From: Pseudoalteromonas xiamenensis
GTDB lineage: Bacteria > Pseudomonadota > Gammaproteobacteria > Enterobacterales > Alteromonadaceae
NCBI RefSeq assembly: GCF_042431545.1
Contig: NZ_JBHLYX010000002.1
Strand: one strand, 5' to 3'
Length of the DNA stretch: 64,000 nt
Positions 54,431 through 63,043 of this stretch are shown here, one piece after another (position 1 is the first letter of the stretch; every line of letters begins with the position of its first letter). The notes beneath the pieces are model-generated. The model saw only the letters and a list, made by a program, of their open reading frames with translations, was not told the DNA's origin and did no database searches. The position numbers were made by a program, and so were the translations under genes.

Positions 54431-54469
54431 TTATGTCGTTAAAATAAGAAGTTAATAACAAGGCGTCAC

Positions 54470-57151
54470 ATGCGAATTTTTTTATTGGTCTTTTGTCTCT
54501 TTTTGAGTGGAATAACATGCTTTTCAGAGGCGAAAGAGTTTGTCTACACCGAAGATAAACAAAGTGAAAATCTTCATACTGTGGCGACACTTTATGCGTC
54601 CGCTGAACATACGCGGTTTCCCAGCCAGTTTGAAGATGTCGCTACGTGGGCGTCTTCACTGCCTAAACTCCAGAATACAAGTTTGTTTGGCGGCCGATAT
54701 TGGTTAGTTTTAGATTTAGTTAACGCGTCACCTTACGACGAACTCGTTTTATATCCCTACAATACTGTTGTATCAAAGATTGAAAGCCGGATTTATTCAA
54801 AGACTGGTGTTGAGCGATATGTGACGGGTGGAAATACACCAAATGAATTTGCTTTCCACTATGGAAACACGATTCGGTTAAAGCCAGGTGAACGTTATAC
54901 CCTTGTCACACTTCTTGAAAGTGACTTCTTTTACACGCCAACCAAGCTGGTTATTATGCCAGTGGAACAGTTTAAGCAGCAGGTCATCGTTGAAAATCTC
55001 ATCATGACGCTATGTTTTGGCGTAGGGATTGTGCTTGGACTATACAACTTACTAATTTACATTGGCTCAAAAGACACAACTCACCTGTATTACGCGGCAT
55101 TTACCGCCTGTTGGGTTTTTGCGTGGAGCCACTTTTTCCATATTTCAGATCAACTCTTTAATGTTTATTCTGCCCATCTTCACTGGTTGGGTTTTGCGCT
55201 GACGCCAATCACCAATATCCTGTTTTACAATAATTTGCTTCGTTTGAAAGAGTCGCACCCAAATCTAGCGCAAGCTTCAATGCTGGTGGGTATTGTCGCT
55301 ACGATGGGCGTTCCGTTTTGCATTTTATTCCCAGGGTTTGGCTTTTTGTGGTCAACCTTGGTCACCGGCGTTGCCCTTTGCCTAGGTCTGTATATAGGCG
55401 TGCGCTGTATTTTAGATGGATTTAAGCCCGCGCGTTATTTCGTATTGGCATACGTGGCGATGATGATCCCGAACATGGTCGGTAATTTGACTAATTTAGG
55501 TATTCTGCCACCGCTAACCGTTAATTTGTATTTACTCGGTCTGATAGGTACAGCACTAGATGCCATGCTACTTGCATTTGCGGTGGCGGATAAATTCCGA
55601 TTACTACATGACGACAATTTGGAATTAAATAAAAACCTCGAAGCAAAAGTTTTGAAACGCACTTTTGAACTTGAGCAGTTGGCGTCAGAACTGCGAGACG
55701 CGAGTGAAGCAAAGAGTCGCTTTTTGGCCAATATGAGCCATGAAATCCGTACCCCTATGACGTCAATTATTGGTTATGCAGATGGGATAGTGCTTGGAGA
55801 CATAAAACCGAACGAACGTAACAATGCCATCGGGATTATTTTACAAAATGCTCGTCATGTACTCGGATTAATTAATGACATTTTAGATATGTCGAAGATT
55901 GAAGCGAATAGACTTGAAGTCGAACTAATAGAATCGAACCTTTTTGATACGATTGCTCAGGTTGAATCTTTATTGGGTAAACAGATAAGAGATAAAGGGC
56001 TCGAGTTCGAGTTGAAATATCATTTTCCATTGCCTGATTACATCGTGATTGATCCTACGCGTCTTCGCCAGATTTTATTGAACCTAACGTCAAACGCTAT
56101 GAAATTTACAACTGTTGGGAAAATATCCATCGAAGTCAAACAGGCTGAGAATAGGTTGTTTATTAGCGTTAAAGACACCGGTATCGGCATGACCTCTCAA
56201 GAGCAAAAACAGCTATTCACTGCCTTTTACCAAGCCGATTCGTCTACGAGTCGTAAGTACGGCGGAACAGGTCTTGGACTTAATATTTCGAAGAGCTTGG
56301 CGCAGAAATTAGATGGCGATATTGAGGTTAAGAGCGAGGTTGGTTCAGGAACAGAGTTTACATTGACCTTGGGACTTTACCCAACAGATAAAACGCGTTG
56401 GATCAGTAACTTTGAAGAAATCCATCGAGATTATCAGGACCAGCAATACCATCGTGCAGAAGAACATAATACGGATCTGGAAGGCAAAGTATTATTAGCG
56501 GAAGACCATGAAGATAATCGCAAGCTCATTTCTAGGATTTTAGAACGAATGGGTCTAGAGGTTACGTGTGTTGAAAATGGTCAGTTGGCTGTTCAAGCGG
56601 TGTTAGATGATGAGTTTGATCTGATCTTAATGGACATTCAGATGCCCGTGATGGATGGCGAACAGGCGTTAAACTTTATCCTTGCCACAGGAAGCAGTAC
56701 GCCAGTGATTGCTTTGACTGCAAATACGATGCGACATGAAATAGAACGCTATTTAAAACAGGGATTTATCGACCATCTAGCTAAACCAATCGATCGAGAA
56801 GTTTTTGCTAAGAAAGTAAGCCATTATTTGAATGCGCCAGCTCCGAAAGAAGTGTCCTTACCGGAAGACGAGTTCGCTCGTTTGCAAGAAAAATACATTA
56901 GCGGATTACATGAACAAAAGGTTCAAATTCAAAATCAAGCAAAGTACCAGGATTATGAAGGTCTAGGACGTTCAATTCATGCCGTGAAAGGCACTGCGGG
57001 TATGTTTGATTGCAATGCAATCCAAGAAAAAGCGACTGCATTAGATTCTGCATTAAAAGAACAAGATTTAGCGCGTATCGACGACTTGGTGTCACAATTA
57101 CTCAAAGCAATTGACAGCGCAATTGAACTTGGTTGTGAAAAGGCAAGCTAA
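54470..57151 (+). CDS. Hybrid sensor kinase: 7TMR-DISM, HisKA, HATPase, receiver, HPt
   Basis: 893 aa. Signal peptide about 1-20, 7TMR-DISM extracellular beta domain about 25-165, and seven TM helices about 178-375. HisKA carries FLANMSHEIRTPMTSIIGY (His about 424). HATPase has QILLNLTSNAMKF and SRKYGGTGLGLNIS. The receiver has LILMDIQMPVMDG (Asp near 723) and Lys in LAKPIDREVF. The HPt domain has SIHAVKGTAGMF (His near 837). A full phosphorelay in one chain, with no output domain. It begins 39 nt after the TonB receptor gene and may be cotranscribed with it. Confidence 0.92.
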   Translation: MRIFLLVFCLFLSGITCFSEAKEFVYTEDKQSENLHTVATLYASAEHTRFPSQFEDVATWASSLPKLQNTSLFGGRYWLVLDLVNASPYDELVLYPYNTVVSKIESRIYSKTGVERYVTGGNTPNEFAFHYGNTIRLKPGERYTLVTLLESDFFYTPTKLVIMPVEQFKQQVIVENLIMTLCFGVGIVLGLYNLLIYIGSKDTTHLYYAAFTACWVFAWSHFFHISDQLFNVYSAHLHWLGFALTPITNILFYNNLLRLKESHPNLAQASMLVGIVATMGVPFCILFPGFGFLWSTLVTGVALCLGLYIGVRCILDGFKPARYFVLAYVAMMIPNMVGNLTNLGILPPLTVNLYLLGLIGTALDAMLLAFAVADKFRLLHDDNLELNKNLEAKVLKRTFELEQLASELRDASEAKSRFLANMSHEIRTPMTSIIGYADGIVLGDIKPNERNNAIGIILQNARHVLGLINDILDMSKIEANRLEVELIESNLFDTIAQVESLLGKQIRDKGLEFELKYHFPLPDYIVIDPTRLRQILLNLTSNAMKFTTVGKISIEVKQAENRLFISVKDTGIGMTSQEQKQLFTAFYQADSSTSRKYGGTGLGLNISKSLAQKLDGDIEVKSEVGSGTEFTLTLGLYPTDKTRWISNFEEIHRDYQDQQYHRAEEHNTDLEGKVLLAEDHEDNRKLISRILERMGLEVTCVENGQLAVQAVLDDEFDLILMDIQMPVMDGEQALNFILATGSSTPVIALTANTMRHEIERYLKQGFIDHLAKPIDREVFAKKVSHYLNAPAPKEVSLPEDEFARLQEKYISGLHEQKVQIQNQAKYQDYEGLGRSIHAVKGTAGMFDCNAIQEKATALDSALKEQDLARIDDLVSQLLKAIDSAIELGCEKAS

Positions 57152-57187
57152 TGAGGTTTGCCTAAAAGACGGTAAGTGCGTAAAGGT

Positions 57188-57997
57188 CTAAAGACTTGTT
57201 TGACGAATTTGCTCTAGGGAGATTCTAGGGAAATCGGTTCTATTTTTGTATTTCACAAATAGCGTGGAGAAAACTGCGCTTTGGCTTAGGCTATCCAGTT
57301 GTTCGATAAAATGGGCTCCAGAGTCGAATTTACGGCGGCAGCATGTTTGGTACTTCTGAATAACGTCAACTAATGTCAGATTGGTTTTAACTCGAAGTGC
57401 TAAATCAGCTTCTAAAAAGAAGGCTGCACCACTCCAATAAACACGTTGATAAGCCTTGGTTGACCACATGCCGTCGGAGACTTTGTTTAACGCTCCTTTA
57501 TGTTTGAGCATGGATTTTTCACCGCGTTGAAAACCATCATTGAGTCTTTTTTGGTATTCTTGGTTTGTCAGTATATTTGCTTTCAGCATTATGATGTTTT
57601 GCAAATAGGTCGCCAGTCCTTCACTTAACCAGAAATTTTCAGTTTCCAGACGAGGATGGTATAGGTGAACAATTTCATGGTACAAAGTCCAATCTTTCTT
57701 TAACCGTTCTAATGAAGCGTAGCGGTAAACTTGAAGCTCAATACTTTCGATGGGTTGCCTTTTTACAAATGCCCAAGGGACAGGTTCAGTTGCGAAATGG
57801 AGTCCTTTGACTGTTATATTTAACTCTTTAAGGTTTAGGTTTCCGAGTACGGATTGATTTGTGTCCAGCGCAGCGTTGACCCAGTGCTGAAAGGTAGTTT
57901 TTTGCGTTGTCGATAAGTTATCTAATCCTTGCCAATTTAGTTCAACTGCCTGAGTAGTCATGGATATAAACAAAAGGAGTGTGGAGAAAAACTTCAT
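57188..57997 (-). CDS. Secreted gluzincin-like metallopeptidase (HExxH)
   Basis: 269 aa with a signal peptide (MKFFSTLLLFISMTTQA). HEIVH at 107-111 followed by FWLSEGLATYL with Glu126 gives an HExxH...E zinc site of the gluzincin type. The spacing is shorter than in thermolysin or M1, nearer to M61 or DUF1570-like proteins. A helical C-terminal part with WSGAAFFLEADLALR matches the region after the active site in M61-like peptidases. Probably periplasmic. Convergent with the hybrid kinase. Family not certain. Confidence 0.72.
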   Translation of the reverse strand: MKFFSTLLLFISMTTQAVELNWQGLDNLSTTQKTTFQHWVNAALDTNQSVLGNLNLKELNITVKGLHFATEPVPWAFVKRQPIESIELQVYRYASLERLKKDWTLYHEIVHLYHPRLETENFWLSEGLATYLQNIIMLKANILTNQEYQKRLNDGFQRGEKSMLKHKGALNKVSDGMWSTKAYQRVYWSGAAFFLEADLALRVKTNLTLVDVIQKYQTCCRRKFDSGAHFIEQLDSLSQSAVFSTLFVKYKNRTDFPRISLEQIRQTSL

Positions 57998-58525
57998 GTA
58001 ATTTCCTTTATGAATTAAGAATGTCGAGAACCCCTCGATGTAATCGCTAATGAAAATACTGAGGTGAGTTCGTCTACTCCCATGTTAAATATGACCTGAG
58101 GTGTAGACTTTTAATTGCACCTTTTAACATCTAGATACATTTCTAAATTGGGCATCCTATACCGTTATGTTAGGTTAATGAAAGCAGACGCAAAACAAGT
58201 AATGCGCAGTAATCCACAATTTGGGCCAAAGATGATTTTTAATGCTAGCTGAAATTTGATGTTTTGATGATTCATAAATCATTATGCTCTTGTCTATAGA
58301 ATGAGTTAGTTAACTGACCAAAACGGTGAAAGTGCACAACCCAATCGGCAGATCTGATTCGCGCAGAAAATAGGTTTGGCAAAATACAGCACTCACTACA
58401 AATAATGGACTTTATGCAAAGTACTTTGTGTTGACTGATTGGCCAAGGTGCTTAGGCCATCGTTCAGTTAGGCATTAATCGCTTTTAATGTCGAGACGAC
58501 AAATTATCATTTTAAGGTGTTTCTA
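57998..58525. other. 528-nt region with no recognised gene
   Basis: No coding frame with a plausible start and product. I see only small inverted repeats, for example ATGATT-CATA-AATCAT at 58267-58282 and GGCC repeats near 58441-58459. The left end must hold the promoter of the peptidase gene and the right end that of the small membrane protein. I saw no sign of an element remnant. Confidence 0.5.
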
Positions 58526-58699
58526 ATGACAGAAAATCAGAAAAACAATGCCAAAAAATCCAAGTTGAACAACGTGGGGCTAGCAATTGCGATGGGGGCT
58601 GGAATTGGTATTATTTTTGGTCAATTTTTATTTGAAAGTTTAGGTACAGGTTTAGCTTTAGGCGCAGGGCTTGGCGTTATTGTGGGTAGCATGAAATAA
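58526..58699 (+). CDS. Small glycine-rich membrane protein
   Basis: 57 aa from the ATG at 58526, preceded by TTAAGG with 8-nt spacing. A hydrophilic basic N-terminus (TENQKNNAKKSKLNN) is followed by two glycine-zipper hydrophobic segments, GLAIAMGAGIGIIFGQFLF and GTGLALGAGLGVIVGSMK. This is typical of small membrane proteins that pack tightly or oligomerise. Function unknown. Stands alone before the metG terminator. Confidence 0.7.
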   Translation: MTENQKNNAKKSKLNNVGLAIAMGAGIGIIFGQFLFESLGTGLALGAGLGVIVGSMK

Positions 58700-58861
58700 G
58701 CCGATTTATTCCCGCTAACATAAATGGCCGAATCATTTAGAGTTAAGCGGATTCTCTGCTTATTTTGTTGGCGTACCCAGTTGCAAAAAATGCAACGAAG
58801 AATTGATTTTATTATATTCGTCAGTTATCTACACAAACCTTTCGATTTTAAATTCAAAAGT

Positions 58862-58903
58862 ACAATAAAACGAAAGGGCCATTCGGCCCTTTCGTTTTAT
58901 TGT
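58862..58903. terminator. Strong bidirectional terminator of metG and the small membrane protein gene
   Basis: A perfect 19-bp inverted repeat with a 4-nt loop ATTC (58881-58884). The arms include ACGAAAGGGCC and GGCCCTTTCGT, and A-rich and T-rich outer parts let it work in both directions. Confidence 0.93.
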
Positions 58904-58917
58904 GTTAGCACGCTCAA

Positions 58918-60939
58918 TTACATAACGCGCATGCCAGGTTGCGCACCTGAATCAGGATTAAGGATATAAATTTCTTTATCACCAGGGCCTGCAGCGAGCA
59001 CCATGCCTTCAGACATACCAAATCTCATCTTACGCGGCTTTAAATTGGCAACCATAACGGTGAGTTTGCCCTCAAGTTGCTCTGGTGAGTAGGCGGATTT
59101 AATTCCCGAGAATACCTGACGAGTTTCGCCTCCTAAATCAAGCGTAAGCTTGAGAAGTTTCTCAGCACCTTCTACGTGCTCTGCTTTTGCTATCAAGGCA
59201 ACGCGTAAATCAACTTTTGCAAAATCGTTAAATTCAATTTCGGCTTCAATAGGCTCTTTGGCAAGAGGGCTATTTGGGTCAATTGCAGGCGCTGCGTTCA
59301 AGCTATCTTTTGATTCATCAAGCATCGCATTTACTTTGTCCATTTCTACACGTTGCATAAGCGCTTTAAACGCAGAGATTGGATGTGATACAAGCGGTGC
59401 ACTGACTTCGTCCCAGTTAAGCGCAGTACCAAAGAATGTTTCAACATTTTGCGCCATATGCGGTAGCACAGGTTTCAAATAGGTCATGATCACTTTAAAG
59501 AGATTTAAGCCCATTGAACAAACATCGTGTGCTTGTTTTTGAGTTTCGTCATTTTTGACTAAAACCCAAGGTGCAGCTGCATCGATATATTGGTTAGCTT
59601 TGTCAGCTAAAGCCATGATTTCGCGAATTGCTCGGCTGTACTCTCTATTTTCATACATATCTGCAATATTTGACGCTGCTGCGGAAAATTCTTCAAACAA
59701 GGCGGGTTCCGCAACATCTGCACTTAGTTTTCCATCAAAACGTTTGCTGATGAAACCGGCACAACGGCTTGCGATGTTCACTACTTTGCCTACTAAATCA
59801 GAGTTTACGCGCTGTGCAAAATCTTCAAGGTTAATGTCGAGGTCGGTAATACCGCTGTTTAACTTTGCTGCGTAATAGTAACGCAAGTACTCTGGGTTCA
59901 AGTGATCTAAATACGTACGTGCTTTGATAAACGTACCTTTAGATTTTGACATTTTGGCGCCATTAACCGTAATAAAACCGTGAGCAAAAATATTAGTCGG
60001 TTTTCTGAATTCAGCACCATCCAACATAGCTGGCCAGAAAAGACTGTGGAAATAAATAATGTCTTTACCGATGAAATGGTAAAGCTCAGCGTCAGAGTCT
60101 TTCGCCCAAAACGCATCAAAGTCGATGCCTTTTTTATTACATAAATTTTTGAAACTGGCCATGTAGCCAATCGGTGCATCTAACCAAACGTAAAAATATT
60201 TGCCTGGTGCATTCGGAATTTCAAAACCGAAATACGGCGCGTCACGGCTAATATCCCACTGTTGCAGACCTTCAGCAAACCATTCGTCGAGCTTGTTAGC
60301 CATTTCTTGCTGAATACTGCCGCTACGTAACCAGCTTTTCAGCATGTCTTCAAATGCGGGCAAATCAAAGAAAAAATGTTCTGAATCTTTTAGTACTGGT
60401 TCTGCACCCGACATAGCAGAACGTGGGTTAATAAGTTCAGTCGGTGCATAGGTCGCACCGCAAACATCACAGCTGTCACCATTTTGGTTTTCAGCTTTAC
60501 AGCTCGGGCAAGTACCTGTTACGAAACGATCGGGTAAAAAGATGCTTTTTTCTGGGTCGAAAAGTTGCGAAATTGTGCGCTTCTTAATGTAGCCCGCTGC
60601 GTTTAAGCGGTTGTAAATTAATTCTGCAAATTCGCGGTTCTCTTCACTGTGCGTTGAGTGATAGTTATCGAATTCGATGTGAAAGTCAGAAAAATCACGT
60701 TGACGCTCAACACTGACTTTAGCCACCATTTCTTCTGGGGTAATGCCTTGCTTCTGTGCATTAAGCATAATCGGCGTACCATGCGCGTCGTCCGCACAGA
60801 CATAATAAGCTTCATGACCACGCATTTTTTGAAAACGTGCCCAAATGTCAGTTTGAATATATTCTAATAGGTGACCAAGGTGTGTTGGTCCATTAGCGTA
60901 AGGTAGGGCGCTAGTAATGAGAATTTTTCTCTTTGTCAT
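58918..60939 (-). CDS. metG: Methionyl-tRNA synthetase
   Basis: 673 aa, class I synthetase with the C-terminal tRNA-binding domain. SALPYANGPTHLGHLLEYIQ (HIGH-like) is near 9-28. The zinc knuckle is CPSCKAENQNGDSCDVCG near 144-161. VNGAKMSKSKGTF is near 330-342, and the EMAP/Trbp111-like dimerisation domain runs from about 570. Charges tRNA-Met and initiator tRNA. Divergent from mrp, the common arrangement in gammaproteobacteria. Confidence 0.97.
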   Translation of the reverse strand: MTKRKILITSALPYANGPTHLGHLLEYIQTDIWARFQKMRGHEAYYVCADDAHGTPIMLNAQKQGITPEEMVAKVSVERQRDFSDFHIEFDNYHSTHSEENREFAELIYNRLNAAGYIKKRTISQLFDPEKSIFLPDRFVTGTCPSCKAENQNGDSCDVCGATYAPTELINPRSAMSGAEPVLKDSEHFFFDLPAFEDMLKSWLRSGSIQQEMANKLDEWFAEGLQQWDISRDAPYFGFEIPNAPGKYFYVWLDAPIGYMASFKNLCNKKGIDFDAFWAKDSDAELYHFIGKDIIYFHSLFWPAMLDGAEFRKPTNIFAHGFITVNGAKMSKSKGTFIKARTYLDHLNPEYLRYYYAAKLNSGITDLDINLEDFAQRVNSDLVGKVVNIASRCAGFISKRFDGKLSADVAEPALFEEFSAAASNIADMYENREYSRAIREIMALADKANQYIDAAAPWVLVKNDETQKQAHDVCSMGLNLFKVIMTYLKPVLPHMAQNVETFFGTALNWDEVSAPLVSHPISAFKALMQRVEMDKVNAMLDESKDSLNAAPAIDPNSPLAKEPIEAEIEFNDFAKVDLRVALIAKAEHVEGAEKLLKLTLDLGGETRQVFSGIKSAYSPEQLEGKLTVMVANLKPRKMRFGMSEGMVLAAGPGDKEIYILNPDSGAQPGMRVM

Positions 60940-61075
60940 ACGAATTGTCCGTCGCTCATAATTTTGTGGGTTGCGTCTAATACCTTAAGACGTACGTCAC
61001 AGATGACTGGTTTTAATGTGTTGAATGTTACATAATTCCCGTGCCTTTTTCACCACGAAAACGTGTTTTATTATC

Positions 61076-62149
61076 ATGTTCAATATTAAAAAGTGGTTTT
61101 CGAGTGATGACTCGACAACTTCCGAAATTTATGCCGCACTGAGCGAGTTCAAAAGCGCTGAATGTCCCTTAGGAATTCCAAAAGAATGGGTGACTAATTT
61201 GTCTGCCAAATCGGATAGCGTCGAGATAAAATTAACTCTGCCATTTGCCGCGAAATCGCTCTCAGAGACGCTTTCTTCGTTTTTAAGTTCAACACTCGCA
61301 AAATCTACTTCAGTAGCCACAGTGGTTCACTTGCCAGACGCTCCCAAATTTAAACAAATTCAGCATATCGTGTTGGTTGCCTCTGGAAAAGGGGGCGTTG
61401 GAAAGTCAACGACGGCCATAAATTTAGCGTATGCGTTGAAACAGGAAGGCGCAAAAGTCGGTGTTCTTGATGGCGATATTTACGGGCCGTCTATTCCCAA
61501 ATTGCTGGGTTTGGAAGACGCAAAACCAGTTGCGTCAGATGACAAAACACTGCTTCCGCTGCAAAAACACGGTTTGGTAGCTCAATCAATCGGGTTTCTG
61601 GTTCCAGCGAGTGAAGCAACGGTATGGCGCGGGCCAATGGCTTCTCAGGCTTTAAATCAATTACTAAATGAAACCGCGTGGGGCGAACTCGACTATCTTA
61701 TCGTTGATATGCCACCTGGGACTGGTGACATACAGCTAACCATGTCACAAAAAGTGCCCGCGAGTGGTGCTGTTATTGTAACGACTCCACAAGATTTGGC
61801 GCTTGCGGATGCGCAAAAGGGCATCGCGATGTTTTCAAAAGTGAACATGCCAATACTCGGTTTAATTGAAAACATGAGCTACTTTATATGCGGCCATTGC
61901 GGACAAGAGTCAGACGTGTTCGGTCGTAACGGTGGTAAGCAATTGGCCATGCGCCATGGCGTACCGTTGATCGCCGAAATTCCACTTCATACTGCGATTC
62001 GAGAGCAAGGGGAAAAAGCGCAGGAAGCGCTCGCAGAAGTCCCTGATATCGAGCTAAACTACCGGACATGTGCGCGCATTTTGGCAAGTACACTTTATTA
62101 TCAAAACTTGGCGAGTAACCAAGTAGAAATTCTTATAACGGATGACTAA
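61076..62149 (+). CDS. apbC: Iron-sulfur cluster carrier protein Mrp/ApbC
   Basis: 357 aa from the ATG at 61076 (MFNIKKWFSS); an in-frame ATG at 61025 is possible and neither has a good SD. A short N-terminal domain is followed by the deviant Walker A VASGKGGVGKSTTAINLAYAL (about 101-121). DGDIYGPSIPKLLG and DYLIVDMPPGTGDIQL are the other P-loop motifs. CxxC in YFICGHCGQ is the cluster site. It carries 4Fe-4S clusters to target proteins. Divergent from metG and 4 nt before dcd. Confidence 0.93.
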   Translation: MFNIKKWFSSDDSTTSEIYAALSEFKSAECPLGIPKEWVTNLSAKSDSVEIKLTLPFAAKSLSETLSSFLSSTLAKSTSVATVVHLPDAPKFKQIQHIVLVASGKGGVGKSTTAINLAYALKQEGAKVGVLDGDIYGPSIPKLLGLEDAKPVASDDKTLLPLQKHGLVAQSIGFLVPASEATVWRGPMASQALNQLLNETAWGELDYLIVDMPPGTGDIQLTMSQKVPASGAVIVTTPQDLALADAQKGIAMFSKVNMPILGLIENMSYFICGHCGQESDVFGRNGGKQLAMRHGVPLIAEIPLHTAIREQGEKAQEALAEVPDIELNYRTCARILASTLYYQNLASNQVEILITDD

Positions 62150-62153
62150 TTAG

Positions 62154-62738
62154 ATGAGACTCTCAGATACTCATATCAAAGAAGCGATTGCGACAGACCG
62201 AATCATTATTACCCCAAGGCCTAGTGATGATATGGTTTCGGGTATTACGGTGGATTTAAGACTTGGTAACAAATTCAGAGTTTTCCAAGATCACGCAGCA
62301 CCTTATGTTGATTTGAGTGGTAAAAAAGAAGAAATCAACGCAGCGATGGAAAACATCATGAGCGATGAAATTGAAATTGCAGAGGGGCAAGCTTTTTTCC
62401 TGCATCCGGGCGAACTTGCGCTGGCCATGACGTATGAATCTGTGACATTGCCAGATGATTTGGTGGGATGGTTAGACGGTCGCTCATCTTTGGCTCGCCT
62501 TGGGCTTATGGTGCATGTGACTGCTCATCGAATTGATCCAGGTTGGTCAGGAAACATTGTTTTAGAATTTTACAACTCAGGCAAATTACCTTTAGCTTTA
62601 AGACCCAAAATGAAGATTGGTGCGTTAAGTTTTGAAACGATGAGTAGTTCAGCTGAAAATCCATACAACAAACGTAAAGACGCAAAATATAAAGGCCAAA
62701 ATAGTGCCGTTGCAAGCCGAATAAGTGATGATAATTAA
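62154..62738 (+). CDS. dcd: dCTP deaminase
   Basis: 194 aa, one more than E. coli Dcd. Trimeric dUTPase-like fold: MRLSDTHIKEAI start, SGITVDLRLGNKFRVF near 29-44, GWLDGRSSLARLGLMVHVTAHRIDPGWSGNIVLEFYNSG near 107-145 (with the catalytic Glu in VLEF), and a C-terminal YKGQNSAVASRI lid. Makes dUTP from dCTP for dTTP synthesis. Cotranscribed with apbC. Confidence 0.96.
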   Translation: MRLSDTHIKEAIATDRIIITPRPSDDMVSGITVDLRLGNKFRVFQDHAAPYVDLSGKKEEINAAMENIMSDEIEIAEGQAFFLHPGELALAMTYESVTLPDDLVGWLDGRSSLARLGLMVHVTAHRIDPGWSGNIVLEFYNSGKLPLALRPKMKIGALSFETMSSSAENPYNKRKDAKYKGQNSAVASRISDDN

Positions 62739-63043
62739 GAATTATGACTGGGCTAGGGCGTTTGTTGTTTTAATTTAATGAGTGTCTTGCCTTAGAGAGA
62801 AGTGTGACGAGAGTTGCACTTTTTCCTCCTATCAAATGAGTAATTGCTCTATATTACAGCACCTTCCTTCCTAAATGGTTGAGTTAAAGTTAGGTTCACT
62901 TTATCTCTTATAGCGTAAAAATTTACTGCCTTACTAGATTAATCCTTTGTTTAACTCGATTACTTCCTAAATTCTTTGTTGTTTTTTCCACGTAATCTCC
63001 CATACTTTTAACTGGCGGCAGTTCAATACTCAAGGAGGTGGGG
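62739..63043. other. 305-nt gap after dcd
   Basis: No gene visible. It holds the dcd terminator at 62800-62824 and presumably the promoter of the 63044 gene. The sequence after 62825 is T-rich and without clear repeats. Confidence 0.55.
62800..62824 (+). terminator. Terminator of apbC-dcd
   Basis: AAGTGTGAC (62800-62808), GAGA tetraloop, GTTGCACTT (62813-62821, two G-T wobbles), then TTT. The same GAGA loop is used in the terminator at 3035-3060. Confidence 0.7.

Noticed and set aside
58724..58969. 81-codon plus-strand frame before metG
   Set aside because: It runs through the strong bidirectional terminator and into the metG 3' end, with no SD and no recognisable features.
60989..60998. 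GACGTACGTC palindrome between metG and apbC
   Set aside because: A 10-bp palindrome without a second copy or half-site pattern is expected by chance in 64 kb.
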